In this document: positions 12,726 through 23,615 of the stretch, one piece after another
How positions within the stretch are numbered: position 1 is the first letter of the stretch
Layout of the letters: every line of letters starts with the position of its first letter
Assembly: GCA_958298945.1 (NCBI GenBank)
Contig: OY282607.1
Coordinates: 34,691,000 to 34,754,999 of the forward strand
Origin: Atherix ibis
Lineage: Eukaryota > Arthropoda > Insecta > Diptera > Athericidae
Length of the DNA: 64,000 nucleotides
Direction: 5' to 3'
Position numbers and translations under genes: made by a program
Notes under the pieces: model-generated
The model's database searches: none
Seen by the model: only the letters and a program-made list of their open reading frames with translations
Told to the model about the DNA's origin: nothing

Positions 12726-13743
12726 TTTTCAAAGGGGTGGGAAGTAGACGGAACGAAAAATGCGATTATAAATATTGGTTTGAAAAATAAGGTTTTTTTT
12801 TAGAAACTTTCTTCTAAATAGGCAGGAGTTTTTTTGTAAGAAAACCTTTCAACCAGGAGTAAACGGTTTTGTGGATTAGTAAAGTGGTTCCTTTATGAGT
12901 TTTTGCCCAGAACCTTCATCTGTACGTTGTGCATTTTTCGAGTTCATATTAAGGGTAACCTTCTTGTAGCAGACTAAAGTGGTTTTTTGTTCGCCAGAAT
13001 TTTTGTGTACTTTTCAAATTATTCAACATTATATATTTGGATTAACTAATATAGATTGCGTTGTGATCCGCTTAATTTTTGCTTATCACTAGACTAATAA
13101 CTAATAGTATCTTTGTTGGTAGGGTATTAGCTATGATTAAACCATATGACAAATGGTCAAATTTTACGAAAAATTTGATCGTACATGTTCGAGCCTAACA
13201 AAATATGGAAATTTTCTCGAATAGTGTAATCGGTTTAAATTATAGATGTTCGATCATTACAATCAACCAGCTAAAACATGCAGCTCGAGGTGAAAATTTA
13301 CATTCTTGCTCCGTTTTCGAGCGCGAACATTATTGCAATTTGGGTATTAAAAATTATTTGTTTTATGTTTCGATTTGTCGGTTATATGTAAAAAAAAATT
13401 TTACAGAATATATTGTTCAACGATGGTAGTCATGTTCAATTTTCTATTCTAGACATTGACGTATCTAGTTTGTCGGTTAACGGCGTGACCAGTTCCAAAA
13501 CGTAATCGAAATCATCCTCGCCAAGATGGTGAAAATCGCAGTACAATTTCTACTCGAGTGATATCCGCCCCGAAGTGTCGACATCAACTTTCCATATACT
13601 GTGATTACTGTGACTGCTGTTACTATTGCTGTATTTTGATTTTGTTGCTGCATTCTCTTGAACTGTCCTATTTTTAATTTTTTAATAATTTATCTTTTTT
13701 TTTAATGTCGTTGAAATATTTTTTCACTTTAACCCTAACTGAA

Positions 13744-13799
13744 ATGAACGATTTTCAATTGTGCACAACGAAACAATAGCACAATTGAAAATCGTTCAT
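13744..13799. repeat. Perfect 21-bp inverted repeat, 14-nt loop
   Basis: The arm at 13744-13764 is the exact reverse complement of 13779-13799, with a 14-base loop between them. It would form a stable hairpin in single-stranded DNA or RNA. No coding or ITR context explains it. Confidence 0.9.
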
Positions 13800-13808
13800 G
13801 AAAACGAA

Positions 13809-13947
13809 AAAAATGTCAAATGTCAAATAGTAGCTCAAAAAAAATGTCAAATGTCAAAAAATTTTAGCTCGAAAAAATTTTGACTGCGCGAACTTTGATC
13901 GAGCTCACATATAATTGTAGGAATTGAGCTCACATATAATTGTAGGA
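13809..13947. repeat. Two adjacent short tandem duplications
   Basis: An AAAATGTCAAATGTCAAA unit ending in AGCTC is repeated between about 13809 and 13870. Just downstream a 22-bp unit starting GAGCTCACATATAATT is repeated exactly at 13901-13922 and 13926-13947, a 25-bp period. Confidence 0.8.
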
Positions 13948-14336
13948 TGGTTGGAGCCCGCGATAAAGACAGCTTCATTTCCCGAAGACTCGAACGAAAA
14001 TGTTTGAGCTAAACCAATAATTCGCCCATTGCTCGAATGCTGTAATCCGTGCTAAAAAGCACGAATTTAAGATGCACATATGCTCGAATAATTCGGTAAT
14101 TTCTCGAATAGTCTAATCGTAATATTATGTTGATAAAATATATTATAGAATTTTTAATACAATTTGTCGGATCATTCCTGTATTATCTATTTCGTTATTC
14201 GTTTGTTGTTAATTTATACATTCAAGTTGTATTTAAAAATATTTCAGTAAATTTTAGCATTCATGAACCGAGGTGGAAAAGTTTTAAGTATAGGATGGCC
14301 CATCAATTGATAAGAGGACTGGGCTATGATCTGATT

Positions 14337-14412
14337 TATTGAAACTACTACCCTGTTGTTTACTTCTATCCACCGTATCCAATTACTCGAACGGGCCTAG
14401 TGGTCCAATTTA
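14337..14412. repeat. Dispersed repeat, partner at 10395-10486
   Basis: This is the second copy of the repeat at 10395-10486, sharing GAAACTACTACCCTGTT and the later TAGTGGTCCAAT end, with substitutions between. Confidence 0.6.
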
Positions 14413-16815
14413 CTTTACTCATAATCTTACAAATAGATTATTAAATCTGATTTCATTAAGAATAAATTTGTTTTTTTTGTTACAAATATTATAAGAGAAA
14501 ATATTGAAAATTCATAGACATATTAAAAAATAATGGATTTATTTTGATCTTTTCCATATGGTAAGTAACACTATTAAATATTATTACTCGTAGATATATG
14601 AATTTTTTTTTTTTATTTAATCATGTTAATTATAAATATTAAAATTTTATTTTCAATATTTAATCAATTTAATATAAAACGGATCTTCAGCATGTTGAAA
14701 TCTTTAATCAGGATAATGTCAATTATATAGAATATGAAATTGATTTGAATATCTTGAATTGGATTGCCGTAGTCTTACATATTCAGAAAAATAAATTTGG
14801 TAAATATTCTATACATTTTGCAAAATCTAAAATTTAAATAAATTTCAACACTTATAAGAGTCTTAAAATTCAGAAAAGGTTTTCTTTTATTTGAAATGGT
14901 CCTTTTTTATAAAAAAAAAAACCTCTAAAGAAGGTGTTTAGATTATAAAAAATTAGAGGATTTTAACTAATTTCTTATTAGCATTTTTGTGTTAACAAAA
15001 ATGGAAACAATCTGAACATCATTTCATTTTCTAAATAATCCGCATAATTGAAAATTCAATAAGAACAAACGGACAAACAAAACCTTTTCTAAAATGTTAT
15101 AAAAGAATTAATTTTCTAACCTGGACAAATTAATTATTTATGAAAATAAAAAATTCGCAACATAAAAAGTATAACGATTAAATGAATCTTTTTTATAGCA
15201 TGAATAAAAAATGTTCATTTTCAGTAAAAAAAAATAGTATCTATTTAAATGAGCTAAACTCACCAGAAATTAATCAATCAAATTAAAATGCAAACAAAAA
15301 TCCTACTAAAATATCAAAATTGTTCAAAAGTGCTAGACAAACTTTCCCGAATCGAAATTCAACATGTTCCTACTATGCTCGCATACACCAATTCGAATAG
15401 AATAGCATATTATGTGCTCGAGTGCGCCTCTAAAATTTTCTGAAATTTAAAACAAACTAAAAGAAACATAAATTCTGGAGTATAACATATTCGAGAATAT
15501 TGAAGCGGAATTTTTATCCACATTTTTTAGACAAGTTTTAAACATATTCATTGGATCATTTATTAAGTTGTAGATTGCAGATGAATTAGAAATTGGATAG
15601 AATACAATCAAATGCAAATGGGGGGAAAAAATTTAATAAGAGTCATTCCGAATTCGGGCACAAAATTGAATATCTTCTTGATAGTTTTCGACCTTTCCGA
15701 ATAGAAATAAAAAACATGCATAGAGTTGTAAGTTTAGAAAGCAAAAAAAAAAACAACAGCAACATTTCAAAATCGAGTAGATCCTCAAAGGTGTATGCCA
15801 CCTCAAACTTTTCAACAAATGTGCTCACGTAGACGTAAACATTAAAATTTGATACACGTGCATTGCATAGCAAACTATTGATTTCAATTACTCAGTTTAA
15901 ATTGTTATAGTTTTGATATTATTTTGATAAAATTGTTGATGAAATTTATTTCACTAGTTTTGGTTAGTTAGCTTTAGTTTTTGGCTCATATTCTGTTTGT
16001 TGGTTTTGCTTTTCTTTTCATATTCTGGTCAGCAGTTTATCTTTAATTTTTTTTTTGCAACCATGACAAGATCTGCGGAAAGAAATAGAAATTTTAGCAA
16101 GAGTGAGTAGAAACCAAAACGAAATTTTTTTTTTCACCAATACTGGACATATCGTTATCGCAAAATACACTGAAATAATGCTTACTACTAGCTCAACTTA
16201 TATCTGATATCCACCCACCTTATGTCGTTGATTCTCCAGAGCTTGTATATATTATCAGCCTGATATTGAAAAAGAAGATGAAACCAAGAGGAAATTATGA
16301 ATTCAAATCAGATACGAAACCTGTTCGGACTTTGAATAAACTTTGTTTCGAATTCAATAGACCTAAGATCCATACAGGTATGATGAATACTACAAGAAAA
16401 TTCTCTTATCTTTTTGAAAGTGCTTCCTGACAACCAAACTCTCTTTATACACCCACTTCTAAATTTTGAAGTTAAAGATAAAAACTACATACCCTCCAAC
16501 CCCCTCCCTCTTTATTCCCAAAAATGATATAAAAAAAAATTTTGTAACAAAAAAAGGCAAAACTACAATACGAAACATTAACAATAACAGCAACTGAAGT
16601 AGTAACCCCAAAGAATCCAACAAACAACCCCCCCTGCCCCTCCTCTCTCTCTCAAAACAAATATAAGAATGGCAAAAAATTTAATATGAGTTTGAATGTC
16701 TATTTTTTCTACAAAATTTTTGTATTTTTCTTTCTTGTTTTTTTTTTTTTAAATATGTGGTTTGTAAGAAGAGTCATGTGTGTGAAATTTTATTATTTGT
16801 CTTAGGTTTACATAG
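14413..16815. other. AT-rich noncoding stretch
   Basis: This stretch is AT-rich with many homopolymer runs. A short pyrimidine/purine-rich patch at about 16600-16660 (C run followed by CT repeats) is low complexity. No gene or element is recognised. Confidence 0.55.
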
Positions 16816-17013
16816 TCACATAAGATGACTGTCAGCATCGGCATCCTTAAAGTTATCGTATCGTACGAGTTTATGATAGGGACTCTGAATTACGCTGAAG
16901 CTAATACTATCCACAGCTGCTACTTGTGATGGTATTGTCCCCAAATATAACACCCATGGTAATCGAAATGCTGATAGCAGTTGTGTAATATTTTTACTAT
17001 TTGTTGTTGGGTC
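16816..17013 (-). CDS. Possible terminal exon of an unidentified gene
   Basis: On the - strand a 65-codon open frame begins exactly after an AG (the CTAG at 17014-17015 reads as an acceptor) and ends with TGA at 16816-16818. Its end includes SPYHKLVRYDNFKDADADS. The residue mix is balanced rather than Lys/Asn/Ile-dominated, and the DNA is less AT-rich than its flanks. That is why I call it coding-like. I recognise no domain. It could be the last exon of a gene whose earlier exons lie upstream on the same strand (for example in 17.1-17.65 kb), a decayed transposon piece, or chance. Confidence 0.28.
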   Translation of the reverse strand, partial: DPTTNSKNITQLLSAFRLPWVLYLGTIPSQVAAVDSISFSVIQSPYHKLVRYDNFKDADADSHLM

Positions 17014-17396
17014 CTAGCACAACATCTAAACTAGATTGGTGGTAGCAGGGAAAAAAAATCTCTCTAAAGTTTGGACATTTGTTGATGTACTCGTATTTGG
17101 GGTAGTGAAGCAAGAAAAATAACAAACTTAATATCAATTGCGCGGCAAGTACTCATAGATTCGGTTTGGTGCAGATCTCTTAAATATACCCGCACTAGAC
17201 TTATCGTCTCCAAATTTATATTTGAAATGTGTCTGCCATGCATATTATTCACTTAATGAAGATGACTGGATTCGTTTTCCAATATTTTCCAAGCACGAGT
17301 GTACGAGTATGCCCAGGACTAGATGAACTAGTGCGTAACTAACTCGTTCTCAACATTCCCCCATTCATGGTATTAGCCACTGTAGCATAGTTTATA

Positions 17397-17654
17397 TTAA
17401 AGCACGATGTACCACAATCGATTTGACAACTTGATTGCGTCCATGATTTTGGGTACATGAGTTTTTATGGTGTGTTTTGGAATTCCAGCAAAAAAGTTTC
17501 TTTCATAGAGTTTGTTTTTTGGTGAATTGAACTCGGTCACATTGCGTTCACATATGGTGTGTGCTTCTACATTTAACAACACACCAGAAAGGGAACCAAA
17601 CCAGAGAATGAAAACGAGTAAAATGAAGAGAAATAGACGAAAAACGTCACGCAT
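17397..17654 (-). CDS. Possible small secreted peptide ORF
   Basis: This 85-codon ATG-initiated frame on the - strand begins with an Arg followed by a strongly hydrophobic stretch (RLFLFILLVFILWFG) and small residues, the layout of a signal peptide. A hydrophilic tail with a single Cys follows. I recognise no family. There is no obvious splice partner, although the coding-like frame at 16816-17013 lies downstream on the same strand. The frame could be spurious, since Phe/Leu/Ile-rich frames are common by chance in AT-rich DNA. Confidence 0.22.
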   Translation of the reverse strand: MRDVFRLFLFILLVFILWFGSLSGVLLNVEAHTICERNVTEFNSPKNKLYERNFFAGIPKHTIKTHVPKIMDAIKLSNRLWYIVL

Positions 17655-20600
17655 ATACAGACATCCCTGATCCTACATAAATCCATAGCCGTCTCCGTCA
17701 GGACACGAGTCTATATATCATTAAGTATGAGTCCATATATCTACCTACGCAGTATGTACAATGCTGGCAATGAAGAAAAAAATTGAAAAAATCCAAACGT
17801 AGTCAGAAATTCTGCCCAGTCCAGTAAATTGTGCCACATCTGATGTGATTTATGGTAATCATTCAGGAAGCTGTTATAATTCTGCCTATGCCCGACGTTT
17901 GAAAAAAAACATCTCGCTTCTCACATGTAATCCTGTGAAGGAGTGATAAGGTTAATCGGTGGACAAGCATCTCTACTGAGCAATGGAGTCCCCTCCATTA
18001 TAATGATTGTGCCATTGGCGATAGCAGTTACACTATTTAATCAAGAACCACAGCTATGATATAACGTCAATTCTATTAGTACCTGTTGGAGATTTACAGA
18101 ATATAATATATTCTGTGGCTACTGATACTAGTACTTCAATCATATTAACGTAGACGAAATAAAATCACGATCATCAAATGTTGTCACCACTGATTCTGTT
18201 TCCTCTACTGTACAATAGTTCAACAGCATCAGATGCCTCACAATCTATGAATAACATAGTTCCTTAAACTTTAACTTTATTCAATTCAAGCTTTCTGTTA
18301 AAGTTTCAAAATGCGGTATAGATACTTTTAGAAGAATCGAAAAGAATTCAATTATGGCGTCTACAGTTGATGAAGTACACTCACAATGAGTAAATAGAAA
18401 AATTATCGAAGAGAAAATATTTTGAACAAGACTAATATTCGACATTCTGAATAATAATAAGGAAATTTATTTCATCCAATTTTCGATTGATATTTTTCCT
18501 TTAAAAATCAATTTCTTATCGTGGTGTAAATTTATTAATTATTCTAATCTCTTTTCATTTTTCTTATATCCTCTTTCTTTTCCTGGGCTATCAATTTTTA
18601 ACGACGATCAAAATATTAAAATTATTTCTATATAACTTGAATAGCATAAGCTCTTATAAGGAAAAAAATCAAAAAGCTAACGATAACACCTGTGGATAGT
18701 TATAATTTGTGAACAGAAGTAGAACTTTCTTTTTAACTCAGGTGCACAGCGAAATAATTTATTGTGAATGCAAACAATAAGAAAATTTCCTTGGCGACAG
18801 AATGAGCTATTTAAAAGGATAATTTCAAGGAAGTTTTATGAATTTGAAGAAGTTTTAATATCAAGTTCTAGTAGTATAAAATTTTCTTTAATATTTTTAC
18901 CTTATTTTTTTTCTTCTATTTTACTTTTGTTTCTTTCACATAAAAATGAACAGCATTCATTTTAAATTGTGGTGATAACTTAATATTACTTTTCAAAATA
19001 GTTTTAAATTAAAAACGATCATATTTTTCTATATTTTGATTTCATAAAAATATTCTCTTTAGAAAAGTTTTTGAATAAAGTTGGTATCAGATAGTAAAGA
19101 GTTACTTGAGAAATATTCAGGAAAAGTTAGTTATTCGCTACTTCTCAATGAAATTTTCAGTTAACTTTAATAGAAAAAAAATATTTTTACAATAGATAAA
19201 AATAACTTTTTGTAGTATTAAATATGCTACGATTGCTGAAAATCGTCAAAAGGAAAATTCTAGATATTTTAATTTTTATCTATATTTTCTTAAAAATATT
19301 TCTGAAAATCTAAAATAATTGCAAAATTTTAATTTTTTTAAACATTTTTTTGAAAATTTTCAAAAATATATTAAAAATAATCGTAAACTTTGAATTTTTT
19401 TTCCAAATTTTCTTCAGAAAATCGATTAAAGAAAAAATTTTAATTTTTTAATTTTTATAAAATAAATATGGGAAAAATTTTAATTCCTATAGTATTTTTT
19501 TAAGAAAAATTATCAATTATTTTTCTAAATATTTTTAAGGAAATTTTCAAAAAATTATCTAGAGGAAAAGTATGAATATTTCCAAAAGTCTCATTATTTA
19601 TTTTTTCAATTCTAATAAATATTTTCGAAAATAGTTGTAGATATTAAATTTTTATTAAATATACTAAATAAAATTTTATATAGATTGAATTTTTTTTCTT
19701 AATTTTGTTGAAAATATTTTCAAAAATCTAATGAAGTTAAATTTGTTTTTTTTTATTTTTTTTTTAGATATTCTGAAATAAATTTTTTAAAAATATTCTA
19801 AAAGAAAACTATAAATTTTTAATTTTTATTAAATTATAAAATTTTCTTTGAAATATCTCTTACAAAATATTGTATATAATTTTATTTCTTTAAGATCTTT
19901 TTAAAGAAAATTATCAAAAAAGTACTTAAGAATAATTAATTTTCTTAAAAAAATATTGAAAAAATCTACTGAAGAAAAATTGCAGTAAAACAATTTTTTA
20001 TTAAATTTTACAATCTTTTATATAAAATACGAAAAGGAAAATTGTATATTTTGAATTTTTTTCTAAATTTACTTGAGAAAATATTCAAAAAATTTAACAA
20101 AGAAAATTTTTTTAACTAAAATTTCCGAAAAATATACTTACAAAAAAATTTTGGATATTCCATTTTCTCTAAATTTTCTGAGGAATATTTTTGAAAAATC
20201 TTCTAAAGATCTATTCGTAGATTTTTAATGTTTATTGAGAAATTTTTTGAAAAGTTTCTAAAGAAAATATTTAAAAAATCTAAGAATGGAAACCTTTTTT
20301 GTGCTGAAAATTTATATTATAATTTGAAAAAGTAATAAATAAACTAAAAGCAGAAACTATTTGCTCATAAAAGGTATGGTTTTTAAATGTGGCTTTTTAA
20401 GTTGCCTTCTTAATTATATCATCATCATTATTTTACGTTGTTAATTTGTCCAATTCTTCCATTCAGTTTGATGCATCCAGAAAAAAGCTTTAGAAAATTT
20501 TATAAAGAAAAATAAATTAAGCTAAACTAATGATGACTTGTCAAGATTTTATTGTAGAATAGTTAAAAAGGTAGAATAATATGTTTTGACTATTCCTACT

Positions 20601-23246
20601 CGTCACAAGACTCAAAGTACATTTTTTTAACACTGTCGGGGTAATTCGTAAACGTAACCGTGATTTTTACTTAAATTAATCACAAATTAAGCTATTTTCG
20701 TCTATTTTGGCACGTTTTATTTTATTATTATTTGTGCGCGGCTATTTTTGGCATTCACAAATTACACAATTACTATTTAGTGAAATAATTTTCCTTCTTA
20801 TATAAAAATCCATAAAGAGAGTCTAGAATGAATGTAATTTTTTTCAACTATACCAAAAATCTTCTCAACTCACCTATACGTACACATATAAAAAGTTTAT
20901 AATATAAATTTTTAGGTTTTTTTTAAATTTTTTAAGAAATTACAATATTTTATTACTTGTAGTCATAATTCGACTTTATTAAAAACCGTTTTATTTTCTT
21001 CTTCGTTTTTCTTCAAATGTATCAATAGAGTCACGAAAACCAAATTATATTCCTAATATTTGTAAGAAAATATTTTATTTTTTATGACACTTGAAAAAAA
21101 TCTAAGATATTAAAAAAAAAACGTAAATAAATAAGTTGTAATAAAATAAACAATATTTCATTAAAATTTATTCTCATTCTATAGAATAATAGAATTATTT
21201 TTCATAATAATCTATAAAAAATATGGAGTCTTACCCCACTTGTTACTATGTTTTTTTGCGTAGAAAAAATTTCTTGCTGAGTTACTCTATCCACTCACAA
21301 AAAAATGATATTCAACTTTGTGCTATAGTTTTTCGATACCATAAAATCTTCAAGTACATCTCAAGCGCTTGTTGATTTTATTTAATCAATTGCTTCTATA
21401 AATTATAATTTTTTTGGAAATTTTTACAGTAGCATTTTTAATTTTGTTTGTGTATTTCTTATCTGACTATAGCATTCTTTCAATTTAAAATAATTTAAGC
21501 TGACAATCTTCTTAAAGTTTTATTTCCAAAGCTAAATTCTCTCGCATTAAATATTAAAAGGGTAAACATTTTAAAATTCCCCTAATTTTAATTCAATATT
21601 AATAAAAAGTTACAAATTTTATAATAAATTAAAAGAAAATATCAAACGAAATTCTTTTCATGCTGAAAGATGCATTAATAAATTCTTTGAAATTGACTTA
21701 TTCACAAAATAATTTTTAACATTAATTTAACGTTACTCATTTCAATTTTCTTTTTTCTTTTTGGTAATCAAAAAAAGGAATCATTGAATTAATTGAACAG
21801 AGGAAAGAAATTATAAAATTTCCTAGATTTTCAAGATGTGACTTTTACAAAAAAATAATTTGTAAATATATTTGTAAACCTAAAATATGATTAATTTCTG
21901 TTTTGGACAAAATTTTGGTGATAAATTTTCCTACTTGTTGGAACTGCTTAATGCTAACAAGAGACACCTACATACTCGTAACAAAAGGTTTGCACAGAGC
22001 TTTATTGAAAAACGATTTTACTGAATATTTACAGTATACGGATTTCAGAGAAGAATTTTCCTACATTCTGGATGATAATTTTCAGGCATTTTCGGATTAG
22101 AGATTTTGAATCGTCTAAAATTGATTTATTTCAATCGGAAGATGTACATACATACAACACTAACCAGCATTGGTCAACTCTCAGTTGGTTAGTGAGTTAT
22201 CATCTCTACAAATAGAACGTGTCGTCAAATGCAAACAAATTTATTGCTAGTCATTTCTATTGGTTACACATTCTATAAGAGGACATGGACATTTCTATTG
22301 TGAATGGTCACGAATTGCAATCTAATTGCTTCCTTTTTTGAAGGTAAAATTTCATTTATAGAAATGAAGATATCGCCCACATCTGGTGATAGAAACCAAT
22401 GGTCATCCACAAAGTATTTTTGATCAGCCTAATAAATATTTTTATCAATAAAAAAATACTAAAATAAATATAAAGAAATGTAAGTTCAGAAATTAGTTGG
22501 ATATAATTGAAATTTAGTAATTTTTATTTTCAAGGATCAACAAACAAATTTGAACTGGATACAATTTCTTATTTAATGAGTATTCTAGACTTTTATTTAA
22601 AAAAAACACCTACTTCTAACTTTTACAATGTACACATACAAAAATTAAAAATAAATAAAATCTAATATCAATTTTATATATAAATAGATATACAATAGCT
22701 CAATAAACTACTTTAAGAAAAACAATAAATTCATTTCAATAATATCTAAAATAACTTTAGAAAATACACCAACTTAAAGATGATTGCATGAAGATTTTAA
22801 TTTAAATTAAATTTGAAAATTTATTAAAAATTACTACTCAAAATAAAAAAATTTTATGAAATTTGCTGTAATAAATCTTTTAGAAACGCAAAAAAAATAT
22901 TAATAATTCATATTTTTTAGGAACAGAATATTTGAAAATTTGTATTTCAGTTATTATTTGTCAATATTTAAATACCTTATTAAAAAGAGTAATAATTGTT
23001 CCTTGTACACGATGCCATGACTATTTTTAATGTTTTTGTTTCCAAAAAAAAATATCACTAAGCCGCTTATGAATAATTTATTTATAAAACTTTTGAAAAG
23101 ATTAATTATATTATCGTAAGCAAATTTTAATATATTTTTAACTTAATTATACTAAAAATAAATTGAGATATCTTTTTTTAAAAATCACAACAAACACATT
23201 AACTACACCTCTTCTCATTGTACCGCTTGAATAATAATTAAAAAAT
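17655..23246. other. AT-rich noncoding stretch
   Basis: No supported gene lies here. From 17.7 to 18.3 kb the DNA is of moderate complexity. From 19.0 to 20.3 kb it is dominated by recurring AAAATTTTC/TTTCTAAA words typical of very AT-rich fly intergenic or intronic DNA. A 65-codon frame at 21903-22100 (+) looks slightly protein-like but matches nothing I know. Confidence 0.5.
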
Positions 23247-23305
23247 ATAAATTTATACTCTTTTAATAGAGAGATAAAATCTCTATTAAAAGAGTATAAA
23301 TTTAT
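23247..23305. repeat. Perfect 25-bp inverted repeat, 9-nt loop
   Basis: The arm at 23247-23271 is the exact reverse complement of 23281-23305, separated by nine bases. The stem is AT-rich and contains CTCTTTTAATAGAG. It lies about 300 bp from mariner B but is not part of its ITRs. It could be the core of a fold-back element or a transcribed hairpin. Confidence 0.92.
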
Positions 23306-23399
23306 GAAATTCAAATATTTAGTATAATTTGATTTGATTCGAAATTTAAAATTATAGCTCACTTAATTTGGTCAGAATCATAGTAGCAGGGCAAAGGCT

Positions 23400-23466
23400 A
23401 ACCTGTATATTTCACTAGCCAGTGGCATACAGCAAACTTCTCAGGTGGACTCTATCCTTATTGAAT
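23400..23466. repeat. Dispersed repeat, partner at 7371-7430
   Basis: This copy shares CTAGCCAGTGG and GTGGACTCTATCCTTATT with the copy at 7371-7430, in the same order. Confidence 0.5.
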
Positions 23467-23615
23467 GAAACTTATTGCAAACTTGTCTTGTACTCTTCGT
23501 ACAAGTTCCTTATTAAAATTATTCTTCATAACATTTATTTTTCAAATCATACCTCTCATAATATTTAAAAACAAATTGTTTCCACCACCAACAATTTTCT
23601 GAGAATTGGTAGATA

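Larger units (their letters stand above)
12730..14336. other. Noncoding stretch rich in short repeats
   Basis: No gene is visible. Between 13200 and 14110 the word CTCGAA and its neighbours recur many times. A CTCGAATAGT(G/C)TAATCG word appears at both ends (about 13216 and 14105). Inside are a perfect hairpin and two short tandem duplications. The region may be a decayed repeat element with similar ends. Confidence 0.45.

Noticed and set aside
19000..20300. Apparent repetition of AAAATTTTC-like words
   Set aside because: I could not find a fixed period or a repeated unit. It fits low-complexity AT-rich sequence.
21903..22100. 65-codon + frame with a plausible residue mix
   Set aside because: No ATG in a good context, no splice partner and no known domain. 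Left as unassigned.
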